Under the pieces are notes generated by a model. It saw nothing but the letters and a program-made list of their open reading frames with translations, searched no databases and was not told the DNA's origin. A stretch of DNA of 64,000 nt from Naegleria lovaniensis (lineage: Eukaryota > Heterolobosea > Eutetramitea > Acrasida > Naegleriidae): the NCBI RefSeq assembly GCF_003324165.1, contig NW_025407834.1, positions 652,226 to 716,225 on the forward strand, read 5' to 3'. Shown piece by piece: positions 22,949-35,400 of this stretch. Made by a program: the position numbers and the translations under genes. The number at the start of each line of letters is the position of its first letter. Within the stretch, counting starts at the first letter, position 1.

Positions 22949-25900
22949 ATGGTGGAATTCAATGCACAAACAACACCACGGTGGAAAAAAATGTTGCAAC
23001 AAGCGAATGTGCATGAGGTTGAAGAACACATTCATGAATCAAGCTCCACTGGTGTTACCACTGTGGAGATTGCTCTCATCAACTCACTGATGGATCAATA
23101 CAGCATTCCGATGAATGATGATTCATCTTGTCCTATTGAAGAGCAAAAGAAACGATTGAAATTGGAACTAACGAAATTACTTCGATCGGAACCGTATCCT
23201 CTCATGACAGCCAAATATTTACAATTTGTTGAATCCTTGGAAAAGAGTCATTTAAAATCGATTGCAATTGAATTTATTGTTAAATTGTGTGGAAATTCCG
23301 AGGTTGAAAATGACAAAATTATTAGCACTCTGGAGAGAGTCTATGACAGATATAATGATTTGGCACGACTCGTGATTACTACATTGTACAAATTAGATAA
23401 TTTAACAGAAAAACAACAAAATAGAATTTTACTGACATGTCAAAGCGCTCTTGAATCTGCTGAAGAGGAGGATTTAGATGATATTGTGAAAATTATGTTG
23501 AAAAATATGACCAAAAGAAATGCACATCATGTCGTACAATACATTAGAAACAAGCTTTCGTATGATGACGTTGCAGGTGCACGGATATGCTCCGAAATTC
23601 TTTCAGAGACATTTTCAACAAATCCATCTTCTTCAGCCTATTTTTTGAAATCTCTAAAAGCTGAAGAAAATGAATTTTCCAAATTAGACATTCTCATCTT
23701 GATTGTACTGCTCTCGACTCGTAGTAGGGAGAGAAGCACCACATTTTCCATTTTCAAAAACGCATTTCAAAACAAACCAAAGAGACTTGTTTCGCTTGCA
23801 ACAATTTTGGACGCCCTGAAAGAGGCAAGCTCAATAGTGAACGAAAAATTTTCCAACTCTATATACGTATTTATTCTCTACTTATTGTCCAATAGTGAAT
23901 TGTTTATAGATGAAAAAGGTGTGTCGTGGGCTTATAGTATTTTCATTTCTGCCTTTAAAGCCCATCCCTTTTTACGCTCCAAGTTTCTTTCATCTTTATT
24001 GGCCATGTTCCAATATTCTAATGATCCAAGATCAAGCATAGCCAGCGATATATTGGTTGGATTATGTGATGAAACCAATGATGACAGTGATGAAGAGGAA
24101 ATTTCGCTTTGTAAAGAAATGGCCACAGATTACTTGTCCATTCTCAAGGATGCCCTTTCTCATGGAGTCACATATTCAAGTAAGTGAAACCACATATTTC
24201 AGTTATGACATGAACAATATCAACGTATAGTCAAATGTCAGCATAGTTTATGTTACGTACTTGCTAAATGTTGTACATATGAACCTAGGTTATTTGAATT
24301 TTTAATGATTTTCATTAGAAAACAGCTTTTTAGTGGGCAAGATAAAAAGTCACAACTAGGACTTATTATTTCCACCCACATCATTCATGAAACACAGTTA
24401 ATGACTTCAATGGACGTTGAACGATTTGTTTTCACATTATTCAACCAAAAGCTTTGTGATGAAAATACCATTTTCGTTCTTGATTTATTAATTTATAATT
24501 TTGAAAAACTTTACAAGATGGTACGTTCTTTAAAACGTTTCGTTATCAATACGCCTTTCTTTTTCTCTTGAAGGGTTATAATACACGTATTCAACACATG
24601 GTTGCCTCCCTCATCAACAATTATGAGCTAGTCCAAGACATTTTACGTTTAGAAAATAAGAAGAGCTTTAATTTTCGAAAATTTGCTTCTGGGAGTGAAT
24701 TGAACAAGACCAGACTCAAAACTCTGTCACTACTTTTTAAGTGTTTTGTCATGACGTATGAGAAGGAACATGTAAGTATTGTGAAACGTGTCTTTATGAA
24801 GTATTTAATGGCAACACTTATTAGCCTCAAGAAAATTTAGCACTTGCTTTGACGCAATTTGGTGTAGTTGGATCTTCCAAAGAAGAATTAGTTTGTGCCT
24901 ATGTTATTTTTACAGCCATGTGTGATCTATGTATTGAAAATTGCGGAACCATATTTGATGAAAAAACAGAAGACGCTCTTAATGAAAGTATGAACTATTT
25001 GCTAACGTTGCGATACGACATTCCAATTGCCAAGTCCATTGGTATATTTAAAATGAATCTCGAAGATGTATATGAACTCTTTCCAATTAATTTGGACATT
25101 GTTTGCAATCACGTAAGAACATTAAACGCTTCCATGGAATATGAACAGGACAATGACAAATCCATGTACAAAGTGAGAGAAGCGTTTAAATGTTTGTTTT
25201 CAGATATGAATGCAACGTTGAAATATTTATTGAGCTCCAAGACATCAGATCCTCTAGAAGGCATTAATGATAAGTTGAATACGTCATCAATGACGAATAA
25301 GGGAAAGCAAGCGTTCTCTCCAGATTTTAAATGTATTTCTCCAGTTAAAAGATTTAACTTTGGAGCACTTTTGGAAAGTACTCGTCGACAACCACAATCC
25401 ATTTCTGACTTTATTCAAACGAAGGCTAAGACTCTTGCAAAGCTTGTAAAGATGACTTTTTCGTTTAACAATAGAATGGCAACTATTAGAGAAAAAACTA
25501 CCGAAGACAATGCAGAAGTTATGTACCAGCTTGTAGACCATATTTCTCTGTGTATTTCCTATATCTATAGCACATTAACCAATGTACTATATGTCACGAA
25601 ACGAATGCATGAGGAATCATTTGAGGAATTACTTATTTTACTGAAACGAAACAATACTGACCTATCAATATCTTTACAGTACCTCTCACGATTGTTTTTG
25701 AACCAAATTGAGAAATCACCGTTTTCAGTGCATGTCGTTCAATTGTGTTTGCTATTTCTTGCAGTAAGTGAAGGAAGGAACTTACAGCATGCATTGGATA
25801 TGTTGGGCTTTCCATGATACAAACTGTATATACATCATTACCCATATCTCTAGAGATTGAAAAGCTCATCTTTGATACATTTATTTTTAAAGACGTACCG

Positions 25901-27186
25901 TTTTATCATTTACTATTTCATAGAGAAACAAAGCAAACATCAACATTGAGCAAATATCTGATGCAGGCCAGATTATTAATTCCATTGGCGTATTTACCTT
26001 CTGATGAAGGTAGATGCTTAATCGATTACTTTTTGATGGCTCTCAATAATTTTGTTTTAGGAGTTATTAATGGAGAAGGTAATTCAAGGGAAGATGTGAA
26101 CGTGGAAAGAATCCAACATGGAGTAGTGAAAGTATTAGATGAAAATACGTTCCATTTATTTTTCCAAATTGTCACAAAGGTAGCAGAGTTGGCTCTCACC
26201 AATGCTCCAGTTTGTCCTGTCAACTCCAGTAATGGTAAATTTTTCATTAGAATTGAGGAACCTTTATCGTTCATGCGAAAGGTCATCATGATTTTCAATT
26301 TGGTACTGGAATGTAAGGAGTTAAAGAAAACTCGGAATAATAGGTAAGTATGTTGCAAACGAACGCTTAGATTTATATCCGATGTAATATTTTCAACCTA
26401 TGAAGTGGAGAACTTTTGGCTCATTCTCTTATCAGTACATTACCCAAATTACATGAAAAGGTTGCAGAGAGTTTAAAGTATCTGTCTGAAAAGAGAGATG
26501 AAATTGAGTTGAGACGTTCAGATTACATTCCTCTCATTGAGAGTATGAAATTGTTGTGTGATTCTTGCTTTTCGCTTTGTGATCGCCAAAAAAAGTTCAT
26601 GAGTCCAAACTCGACGCAAGATGGAAAGCTAAGGCAGATCATGTTAAAACTCTTCCAAAAGCAACATGAGTTAGAATTATTCCTTAGAGATGTTTGTGAG
26701 TCTCATTACATTGATTTCTTCAATAAGGAGGTTGATGATGCCATGGGAGATGATTTTGACCAAATCAGAAATAACGCAGTGTTTTGGGAATTCTCCTCTC
26801 GTGCATCATATGTGTTAGAAGAAAAGATTTTGCATCTGACCACACACAATATGATTAATCAGGTTATTTCTGAGGAAGCGAGTTTGAGATTGTGGGAGCA
26901 ACCACCTCCTCAGACATTCTTCGACAAAAACATTCTATTTTTGCATCCTGATCTTGAAGATGTAGTCGACGACGTTTATGTTGACGATGAGGAAGATTTG
27001 GAAGAGAGTGGAAGTGATGACGAAGCACATTGGAACTACAGCAATGTACCAACACTAGAACAGGCGTACATGGATGTCACTCGTAAGAAACAAGCTGAAC
27101 AATTGGTGCAACCACAATCACAGAGCGAACATCAACTTGATGAACAAGTTCACATTCTACAGCCAAGAAAAAAGACCAAATTGTAA
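22949..27186 (+). CDS. Candidate Fanconi anaemia protein FANCD2
   Basis: Six exons close in phase: 22949-24179, 24231-24520, 24574-24771, 24825-25763, 25856-26343 and 26406-27186, giving 1308 residues (human FANCD2 about 1450). The protein is almost entirely alpha-helical, HEAT-like, with an acidic low-complexity tail rich in D/E and ending in PRKKTKL, a possible nuclear signal. Parts of the N-terminal half align by eye with remembered FANCD2 spacing: LTKLLRSEPYP, EEDLDDIVKIMLKNMTK followed by VVQYIRNKL, and LDILILIVLLSTRSRE. FANCD2 with FANCI clamps DNA at stalled forks and crosslinks and is monoubiquitinated; the target lysine could not be located here. FANCI or another HEAT-repeat protein remains possible. 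Divergent from the EF-hand gene with only 155 bases between ATGs. Confidence 0.6.
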
Positions 27187-27203
27187 TTGAATTGTTTAAT
27201 ACG

Positions 27204-28022
27204 CTATTGGTCAATCGTCACCGAAGATATATAGTCAAGCAATGCATGGGAATCACTTTTAAATTTTGCAAGAAATCTCTTTTGCTTTTCTTCAAACAAT
27301 TTTAGAATTAGTTGTTGTGGAGGTAATGAAGGAAGAGGTGGGGGATTCTCGGGATTGTTTTTCTTATCGTTCAATTGCTGGTTTTGAGAATGGGGTGGAT
27401 CCAAATTTGTGGCCTGTTTTATGGTAGGCTGCTTTTCATGTTGACTCAGCTTTGGAATTGGAGAAATTATTTGTACCTGTTTTTTGGGAATAATATTATT
27501 GGACAGAGGTTTTTGGTCTTTTTGAGCCGTGACAATAATATTTGGGGACAAGTTTTCATCATTGACTACCTTTCTCTGTTTCTTGTCTCGAGCTTCAACT
27601 TTTTTTGAGGACTTATCTAAGGTATTCTGAAGAATATTATTTTGTGAGAAGGTCGACCTCGTATGTGTTGGTTGTGACGTTGGCTTTGTTAACCGTTTTT
27701 CATTCCTACTCATAATAGTAGTGCTTGATTGTGGCAAAAGCTTGTTAGAACTGTGTTGAGATGTATCTTTTTTCTGGTCTTGTGTCGAATGGAGCGAAGC
27801 ACCTACTCTTACATCCTTTTCAAGTAGTAGAAGAGGGGACATGGAGAGTCCTGTCGATGGATCTTCTTCATGGAGTTGATTCCTCCGGCTTGCGGGAAAT
27901 AACAAATCTCCCTTTTTTTTATGAATCGGAGTTTGAATATTGATGAAAAAATTGAGATCTTCATTCGTCCACAATTCTGAAACATCCATCATGTTAGAAA
28001 GACGATCGCCATCTGAATTCAT
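27204..28022 (-). CDS. Unrecognised disordered protein
   Basis: About 272 residues from the ATG at 28022. The sequence is dominated by Ser, Gln, Asn, Pro and Lys and has no recognised domain. A hydrophobic start MMDVSELWTNEDLNFFINIQTP and the helical end LPPQQLILKLFEEKQKRFLAKFKSDSHALLDYIS may be binding motifs. The frame stays open nine codons upstream to a GTG preceded by CTTTTAG, a possible splice acceptor, so a 5' exon may exist; an ATG frame at about 28118 with a basic RKRK stretch runs toward it, but no intron of normal size joins them. Its 3' end converges on the FANCD2 candidate with 17 bases between stops. Confidence 0.55.
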   Translation of the reverse strand: MNSDGDRLSNMMDVSELWTNEDLNFFINIQTPIHKKKGDLLFPASRRNQLHEEDPSTGLSMSPLLLLEKDVRVGASLHSTQDQKKDTSQHSSNKLLPQSSTTIMSRNEKRLTKPTSQPTHTRSTFSQNNILQNTLDKSSKKVEARDKKQRKVVNDENLSPNIIVTAQKDQKPLSNNIIPKKQVQIISPIPKLSQHEKQPTIKQATNLDPPHSQNQQLNDKKNNPENPPPLPSLPPQQLILKLFEEKQKRFLAKFKSDSHALLDYISSVTIDQ

Positions 28023-28298
28023 TCTCTTTGGTGTGTTCGATGAGCTCACCTAAAAGCCTTAATTTTTTTTTGGGATTTCCGTTTTCTTGGCAATTGGGCG
28101 CCAAATCCACCATCCACTTGTTTCATTTAAATAATTTGAGAAAAAGAAAATACTCACAACGTCTCTTTCCACGTGGTGAATATAATGTAATGACGAAATT
28201 ACCTAAAGAACGTTTCTTGAAACTCAAAGTATTCTCTAAAAATATGTGACTCGTCATACGCTAAGTAAACGTTGCAACGCGTCTTGGAAACAAAAAAA

Positions 28299-29189
28299 AT
28301 GAGCAGTTCGTTGAAGGAAGCCAACATCTCGCAAGCCATGGAGCTTGTCAAGAAGGGTGATACCATCATGACCAAATTCATTTATTTCGGTGATCGTGTT
28401 GAAGATGCAACGGACGCCTATAAAACTGCTGCCAATAAATTCAAGATTGGAAAAGCATGGAAGGAAGCCGGTGATACCTACAAAAAGGTGGTACCTCTCT
28501 TGGTCAAGTCCGGAAGCAAATATGAAGCGGCAACGGTTTTAATTGATGCTGCAAATTGTTATAAACAAGCAAATTTACCAAAAGAAACAGCCGATACGAT
28601 GAATGAAGCCATTCAACTATTTATGGAGACTGGTAAATTCGCAACGGTAGCAAAATATGAGAAGGAAATGGCCGAAGTATATGAAAACGATGGTGATTAT
28701 GAAAAAGCCTGTAATCACTATGCATCAGCAGCAGACTATTTCCTTTCCGAAGATCAAAAAAGCAGTGCCAATCAATGTATTGTTAAATTGGCTCACTTGC
28801 AAGCTGCCAATGAAAAGTACGCTGAAGCCATTGAAAACTTTGAAAAGGCAGCATCCGCAGCTGTTGACGATAGAATGTTAAAGTGGGGAGCCAAGGAATA
28901 TGAATTCAAGTCACTCATGTGCTATATGGCCAAGATGGAAGATACTGAACCAGAGGATATCACTGAAGTCCGAAACAAACTCAATGAATACAAGGAGATG
29001 GACGTTCATTTTGGAGATTCTTTGGAATGTAAATTAATTGAAAAACTTTTGGATGCCTGCGAAGAGAAAAATGTCAAAACGTTCACGATTACTTTGAGAG
29101 ACTTTGACAAGATTCAAAAGTTGGATACATGGAAAACAAATCTTTTCTTGAAGATCAAGGATAAGATCAAGGAAGTTGATCTCACTTGA
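28299..29189 (+). CDS. Alpha-SNAP (NSF attachment protein)
   Basis: A single exon of 296 residues, the usual length. Alpha-SNAP binds SNARE bundles and recruits and activates the NSF ATPase to recycle them in membrane fusion (family knowledge). TPR-like helical hairpins run throughout: KFKIGKAWKEAGDTYKK, YEAATVLIDAANCYKQ, YEKACNHYASAADYF and YAEAIENFEKAA. The N-terminal membrane loop is present (TKFIYFGDRVEDATDAY), and the C-terminus ends in FLKIKDKIKEVDLT, fitting the NSF-activating leucine near the end. The ATG at 28299 follows seven As and gives the standard N-terminus. Confidence 0.95.
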   Translation: MSSSLKEANISQAMELVKKGDTIMTKFIYFGDRVEDATDAYKTAANKFKIGKAWKEAGDTYKKVVPLLVKSGSKYEAATVLIDAANCYKQANLPKETADTMNEAIQLFMETGKFATVAKYEKEMAEVYENDGDYEKACNHYASAADYFLSEDQKSSANQCIVKLAHLQAANEKYAEAIENFEKAASAAVDDRMLKWGAKEYEFKSLMCYMAKMEDTEPEDITEVRNKLNEYKEMDVHFGDSLECKLIEKLLDACEEKNVKTFTITLRDFDKIQKLDTWKTNLFLKIKDKIKEVDLT

Positions 29190-29311
29190 GTCTCTGTCAC
29201 AACACCAGACCTCGTTCGATTAAAGATTGATCGATTTTTGCGTCAGCCCGCCAATTTTTGGTACAATATTTTCTCAAACAAAAAAATTACTTCAACCTCC
29301 AGCCGTTAGAG

Positions 29312-32300
29312 ATGACGACGCAAATCCAAGAAGAATTCAGTATTGCATCGGAACGATGGCAAGTGTTAGAGAAAGAACGGTTGGAAATGTAGGTTTTACT
29401 AGTTGTGATTCGTTTATATGACTTGGACAATTTTCACGACGAACTCAGTCGACGACAACGAGAATTAATTGAACATCGAATCGATTTGAGATTTCATTCC
29501 GAAACAGGCCTCGAACATCACAAATCGGACTACATGAAACGCTTGCTCAAAAAAGTCGAGGACAATTATGAAAAAAGTAAACTACGGAATAGACAATTGG
29601 TAGCAAAAGCAGATCAAGTGCTCAACGACGCCAACATGGCACAATCTACACATCTCGTGAGCTCTAAAGTCAAGTTGGAGGTAGCAAAGGTATGATATTT
29701 ATTACGTGTGATGTATAGTAACGGAGAGTTTGTTTCAATTATTCGAATATTTCTTAGAAACAATTTTTACAAAATTTTCAATTAAGGCTTCATGAATTTG
29801 AAGCTCTTTCAAGACAAGAAAAGTTACGACAAATTCGAAAAGCAGAAGAGGAAATTGAATTACAGAAACAAAAATCACGAACCTCCCAACTTGAATGGGA
29901 GAGAGAAAAGAAATTGAATAACGATCTTCAAGAAAAGGTCAAAGAATTAATTATTACTAAGGAACAAGCCAAGAAGGAGGCAATTGAAAGAGAAGCAGAA
30001 CGAAAAGCAATTCTTAGTGGAGGTTCGTATTTCATTCATGTTTACAAGTGTATGTGACATGGACACTGTTATTTTGTTTTTTTGTGCACACAGAAAGGAA
30101 TGTACAGCGAATGTCGGAACAAGCTTCGTTGGATGCTTCTAAACGATTTATGGAAAAGCAAGAAAAAAAGAAAAAATCAGAAGCTACGGATGGAAAAGAA
30201 ATTAAGAGTAAGTAGGATAGTGGACTCCGTTTAAACAAATGATGAATGAACTTTCTTGTTGGCAACAGATGTCATTGATGACGTCTATGAAGGTAAAATT
30301 GCAAACGCCAGGGAAAAATTTGTCACGGCAGCGATCATTCCAAATCGATCGGATGATTTATATTACAATGATGGATACAGTAGCATGGAAGAAAAACATA
30401 CTGCCACAAGCTTTGCAAAATTTAAGGAGTGGCAAAAAAAGCAAATGATGGAAAAGAATAGCAAAACAAAGGACTTGGACTCGTCGAACCCAAGAACCTT
30501 GTTTGACAAGAACGAGTCGTCTCACTCATACAACACGAACACTGAGGAGCCAGAAGAAGTTGAAGAGATCAAGGAACGCAACGAAAGAGAAGTCACCTCA
30601 ACAATTGTAGCGAGCCCTTTATTGAAACAACAAAATTCTTCACCCAAAGCTGTAAATGTTAAAAAACAAGACATGAAAGACACCGAGTCGTCACCTCTTT
30701 CAAAACTGCATTCAGCAAGGCCAATAACACCTACCAAGAAGGAAATTCAAGCTGGTCAAAGTTTTGTTCGTTTGCAATCTCCCAAACGCATTGCATCCTC
30801 TCCAACACGTCCCTTCTCTGATTTAACAATTGAAAAGGGTACTGAATCTCAAGAAGAATTACCAGGAGTCCCTTCGAAACAGCAACCATCCACACCCACT
30901 CCAACCATTACCATCACCCCAACTGGTTCAATACCACCCAAGTTTCCTTCTCCATCTCCAGAAACACAACCAAACACCCAACCTCCATCTCAGCCAACCA
31001 CTACTGCTGCTGTCAATTCAACGGATAATACAATGACAGCACCTGAAGAAGAGGTCCCTCAAAAGTCTTTAAATCCAAAACAAAAACTCAAGAGCATTCT
31101 TTCAGTGTTCAAGTTGACAAAGAAAAAGCAAGACGAACCACAACAACAATCAGAATCGTCATCAGAAGCAGAACAAAATGCACAAGATAAGGATGATAAT
31201 AACACAGTGTGTCAGAAATTAAAGAAAATGAATGTGAAAAAACTGATTCCTCCATTGCAACATTATATGAGAGAAATTGAAGAAACACTCAAAGAACAAA
31301 AAGAAAAGTTTAACAAAATGTCACTGAATTACAAGTTGGAACATAAGGACAATATCGAATCGTTGTGTTATCTGAATTGTCCAAAGACAAATGTCAAACA
31401 ACGCGTTCAATCGGTAGAAAACATCAAATCCAATTTAACGGTCGAACAACAGTGTTTGGCAGTTTTAGATATTATTCAATATTCTCCAGTGTCCTTACTA
31501 TCATTGAAAATATTAGAAGCAAGTGAGTCTGAGAAGTTTAATCTGCAAGAGTTAGAGAGTGTAGCTGGAGAACAAGTCTCAGGCGTGTGGCACCTCATCA
31601 TCCATCATATCAATACTCTAAGTAAGGTTGAACCCAAATGGAAGGAGCCACTGTTAAAATTATTTTCAGAGGCGCTCTGTAAATCCATCGTTCCATCCTC
31701 ACAATGCACTTCAGAGACGAAGAATAAGACGAAATATATACTCAAGAATTTAATGACAAAAGCTAGAAATGATGTTGTTGTGGAGCGAAAGTAAGTACTT
31801 GATTGCCATTGTCCGAATTGACAACTGACCGTTGCGTTGTAACAACTGTACAACAGCGTCCAATCGGCAAGAGCCAAGATGGAAAGCAATCATACCGATA
31901 TCGTTCAAAGTTCATTAACATTACCACAATGCGTCAAGAGAATACAACAACCATTAACTCAGACGAGGATGAGGAGAAGGAGGCTTCCACAAACGCTACC
32001 CATGTCACTCAATCGAACAGACCTAGCTCAGCCAGTGCTACGAACAAAGTCAAGAAAACTTCTCGATTAATCACGAGTGTGAGTGCGTTCAATCCAACCA
32101 CGTTTGCAAAGGTAAGTGATTCTGTCAAACATTTTCTAAATTCACTTCGTTCACAGCTAAACAAAAATATTCTTGGAGGAGATGACACAACCTCAGATTC
32201 AGATGTGGAAAACATTTTACGTAATGCTCGACCTCGATCAGTTTCTGACACTGCACACCCCGTTTCTAGGACTTCAACCCTTACATCTGTCAATAGTGGT

Positions 32301-32345
32301 GGAACCATGATGCTCGAAGACGATGACGATGTGTTAGATTTTTAA
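29312..32345 (+). CDS. Coiled-coil protein, unrecognised (possible centrosome/basal-body protein)
   Basis: Seven exons close in phase: 29312-29388, 29449-29689, 29758-30022, 30094-30207, 30269-31790, 31874-32111 and 32157-32345, giving 881 residues. Residues 1-230 are a charged coiled coil with repeated RLLKKVEDNYEKSKLRN-like heptads and EKLRQIRKAEEEIELQKQK. Residues 260-560 are Ser/Pro/Thr-rich and disordered, with a run of TPTPTITITPTG character. A more ordered helical part (about 560-720) follows, with LIPPLQHYMREIEETLKEQ and HLIIHHINTLSKVEPKWKE, then an acidic Ser-rich tail ending DDDDVLDF. The N-terminal pattern reminds me of the centrosomal protein kizuna, weakly. The acceptor of exon 6 (after GCAAGAG) was chosen by phase. 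No enzyme domain. Confidence 0.65.
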
Positions 32346-32469
32346 CTTTCAGAATTTACAACAAGGTTTAAAAGATCGTACAGAACACAACGCATAATTA
32401 TTTTGGCCAGTATTGGTATGACGCGATGTTCTTTCGAATCGTCTAACAACCTCAGTTAAAATTCTTTAT

Positions 32470-35143
32470 TTACAATCTTACAATCTGATTTTCTTTGTCA
32501 TCATTGTTGATGAACTGGACTTTTGGAATTAATCTTACATTCGGATTTTCTGTTCTTGATCGATTCAAGTCTAATGGTTGAAGAATTCTCTCTGTCAATA
32601 TTTTTCTTGCCTCATGCAAAGAGGAGAGCTTTTCCTTAATGTTCAGAAGTGTATCTACGAACTTAAACATGGATTCAAAATTTCTGTTTTGATCCTTGAC
32701 TTTTTTTAAATAATCAAGTACTTGAATTCTTGCTTCTTCCAAAGATGAGCTATAGAATCGAAATCTCTTTTCCTTGAAATGGAACACCTTAAGCATTTCT
32801 GCAACAACAATGCCCAAGGCATAAGTATCACGTAAAACACTTCCTCTCCACTCCTTTCTTGGATGAGTGTATGGAAATTTAAAAAGTTGTAATTCTGCAC
32901 CAGTGTAGAGTATACATCCACACTCCTTCTTTAAAAAACTATTATTAAAATCAATCAATACAATCCTTGATTTCGGGTTTCCATGTTTTGCAGGTCTAAT
33001 CATGAAATTGTTCAATGAAAGATCAGAATGAACAATATTGTTGGAGTGAAGAAACTCAACAACGTCCAAAGTTTGCTCGAGCATGCATGAAAAATCTAAC
33101 TTTGATTCTGATATTGGAACAAGCTTCTCTTGAATTGTGACATAAAGTTCGCAAACATTAATCTTGCTCTCATCCATTTCAAGTAGTGTGTAAAAATTGG
33201 TGATAAAAAGCCGAGCACTGTAACAAGAATCAATCACTTCATATCTATAAATCTTACATATTCCTTCATGTTCAAGAGATTTCACCTTATTCATCACCTC
33301 TACATTCTCCTTTCGAGAGGTAATCTTCACAAATACTTCCTGACTTAATTCCTTACACCAGGCGAGAGTACAAAAAGTAATTCCATCATGTGTTGAAATA
33401 TTAAACTCGTTTGAGCATCTTTGAACACCAACAAGCTTTAAAATATTCATAAGAGCATCCTGTTGGCGATTCTCACTTCTGGGACTGGAAGAATTGTTCG
33501 ATCTTGTTGGTCTATTGGTCTTTCTTTGGATGAAAGAATCATCGTCATCTTCCATTTGGTCTTGATCGTCATTACAATCATCAGGTTTGTTGTGATCAAA
33601 ATGACCCCCCACGACAAGCCATTGGGTGTGATAGTGTAAAACTTTAAGTGCGCTTCATTCCCAATCCGAAATGCTGCGACAACACCTTTACAACGTTGAT
33701 CAGCACCAGTAATTTTTGGAATATCATTTTTGGCACAAAACCAAATAACCATCTGTTGGTTTAGATCTGAAACAAAGGTTTCTTTTCCCACAGTAAAAGC
33801 GTTGTACAGTGACTCAATGAAAGAAACGGCTTGAGCGAATGACGAAAAGGGATATTTGTAGATGTCTTGGATAAAGGAGTCAAAATACTTGGAAACTTCA
33901 CATTTTGGAATTCTTTGACAAAGATCTTTGGTATAATTTGTTTCTGGAACAAATAAATCACTCAAGCACTCAGTAAAAGACAGTTGGGTGTAAAATCTTT
34001 GAATATCAGCCAAATATTGAGTAGCTACAGCCAAATTGTCGTCCTTGGCTAAATCTAAAACTGGAAGAGCTGTTATTTCATAAGAGATGGGTAATCCATG
34101 ATCTCGATTGGAAGCTCTTAACTCTGGACAAGGTCTTGCTCTTCCTTCTAAAAAACATATTCTAAACTTATCAACCAAAGCTCCAAACACTCGGATCTTT
34201 TTGCAATTTTCAATGCTGAGCTTCTTTTCAGTTGTTAAATAATTGAGCCATTGACGAATTCCACTTTTTAACCATAAACAGGTCTTAAATGTATCATTAT
34301 GGTCTTGCTTTGGTTTCAAACCTTTTCTTTGAAGCTCTACAACAAAGGAAACCAGCCAATGCTTGGACTTTCCATCAATATTGAAAGTTGAAAAAAAATC
34401 AGGCTGAGCCGTTTTGTTCTGCTTCAGTTTTTTGGCTTGCTGTGTTGTAGTTTGAGAATCAATGTTCTTCATAGAGTTGATCATTTCTTTAAGCTCATGC
34501 AGTTCTTGGCTTAAAAATTGTTCAGAATAAGAAACCGTGTTCATGAATGGACTTACCTTCCTGTCTTGAAATTTTTGGATCTGTAGAAGAGTAGTTGAAA
34601 GAAATATGATATTACAACTTGATAGGTGGATTCCCACATTTTGTTCTTCTTTTTTTCATTTCCAAGAAAGAGAATATTTTCCTTGATAAAAGCAAATGGA
34701 TTTTGATTGGTCATGACAGTCTCTTCAATGGATTTGAACTCCTCCTTAACGATGGTTCTTGCATTGCATTGAAGCTGTTCTTTAACGAAATGAAAATCTT
34801 TATCGCGTTTAAATTGGAAAGCCGGGTTTTTCTTTCACGGGGATAGAATCAAGCAAGCGTTAATAGAAAAGATTTATCCGTAACAACATACTTTAAACTT
34901 GATCAAATATTTCTGCAATTGATTTGTGGTTGCAAACAAATCCACACTGTCTTCAATTCGGACGGATTCTTCAACACACTTGGAGTGAGAGAAGGAATAC
35001 TGTTCTTTTTTCAACGCTTCTTCTTCATCACTTTCTTCCATTGAATCGAAATCATGTTCCAGCTCATCCTCCTTAATACGTTCCCAATTCATTCTCTCTA
35101 TCCTCTTTCTTAAGGTCGTTGGTTCTGTTGAGTTTTCGTCCAT
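32470..35143 (-). CDS. Divergent protein-kinase-like protein, copy 2 (apparently intact)
   Basis: Exons 35143-34892, 34831-34557, 34509-33576 and 33519-32470 close in phase and give 836 residues. The last intron (start GTAATG, end AAAGAAAG) removes what otherwise looks like a frameshift after a six-G run. Residues 1-85 are acidic. Residues about 200-400 hold a conserved-looking region (WLNYLTTEKKLS, FGALVDKFRICFLEGRARP). The last 350 residues are kinase-like: FVKITSR with a candidate beta-3 Lys, HSDLSLNN with Asp653 as the catalytic-loop Asp, and IDFNN with Asp677, a DFN in place of DFG. The HxDLSxNN loop and overall layout recall fungal FunK1 and crinkler-type kinase domains. Activity is uncertain. 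Copy 1 is decayed. Confidence 0.75.
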
Positions 35144-35327
35144 TTTTCTTTAGCAATAATTTTCGGGAGGGAGGAGTGATTTCTAAGAAGAAGATAGCTG
35201 TAAAACAAATTGTCGATTATCAATTCAGTTTTTTGACAATGTCGTCTATTGTATGAATATTATTGATTCTGACATTCCTCATAATTGTGTTGAAACAAAA
35301 ACTCACGACAAACAAAAAATTTCTTTC

Positions 35328-35400
35328 GCTCTCCGTGGGGCTCGAACCCACGACCGTTGGATTAAAAGTCCAACGCTCTACCGAACTGAGCTAGGGGAGC
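35328..35400 (-). tRNA. tRNA-Lys (anticodon TTT), second copy
   Basis: Identical base for base to the gene at 9973-10045, on the minus strand, including the C-A mismatch in the acceptor stem. Like its twin it lies at the outer edge of the inverted duplication, about 185 bases upstream of the kinase-like ATG. Both copies have intact A and B boxes. Confidence 0.95.

Noticed and set aside
24180-24230. Apparent frame break between exons 1 and 2 of the FANCD2 candidate
   Set aside because: The acceptor at CAACGTATAG (24230) gives a 51-base intron that restores the phase exactly.
25764-25855. Apparent frameshift near 25812 in the same gene
   Set aside because: A 92-base intron from GTAAGT to CTCTAGAG in phase 0 explains it.
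33605-33612. Frameshift after a six-G run in kinase copy 2
   Set aside because: An intron at 33520-33575 (GTAATG to AAAGAAAG) lets the frame continue through the G run, which also aligns with copy 1.
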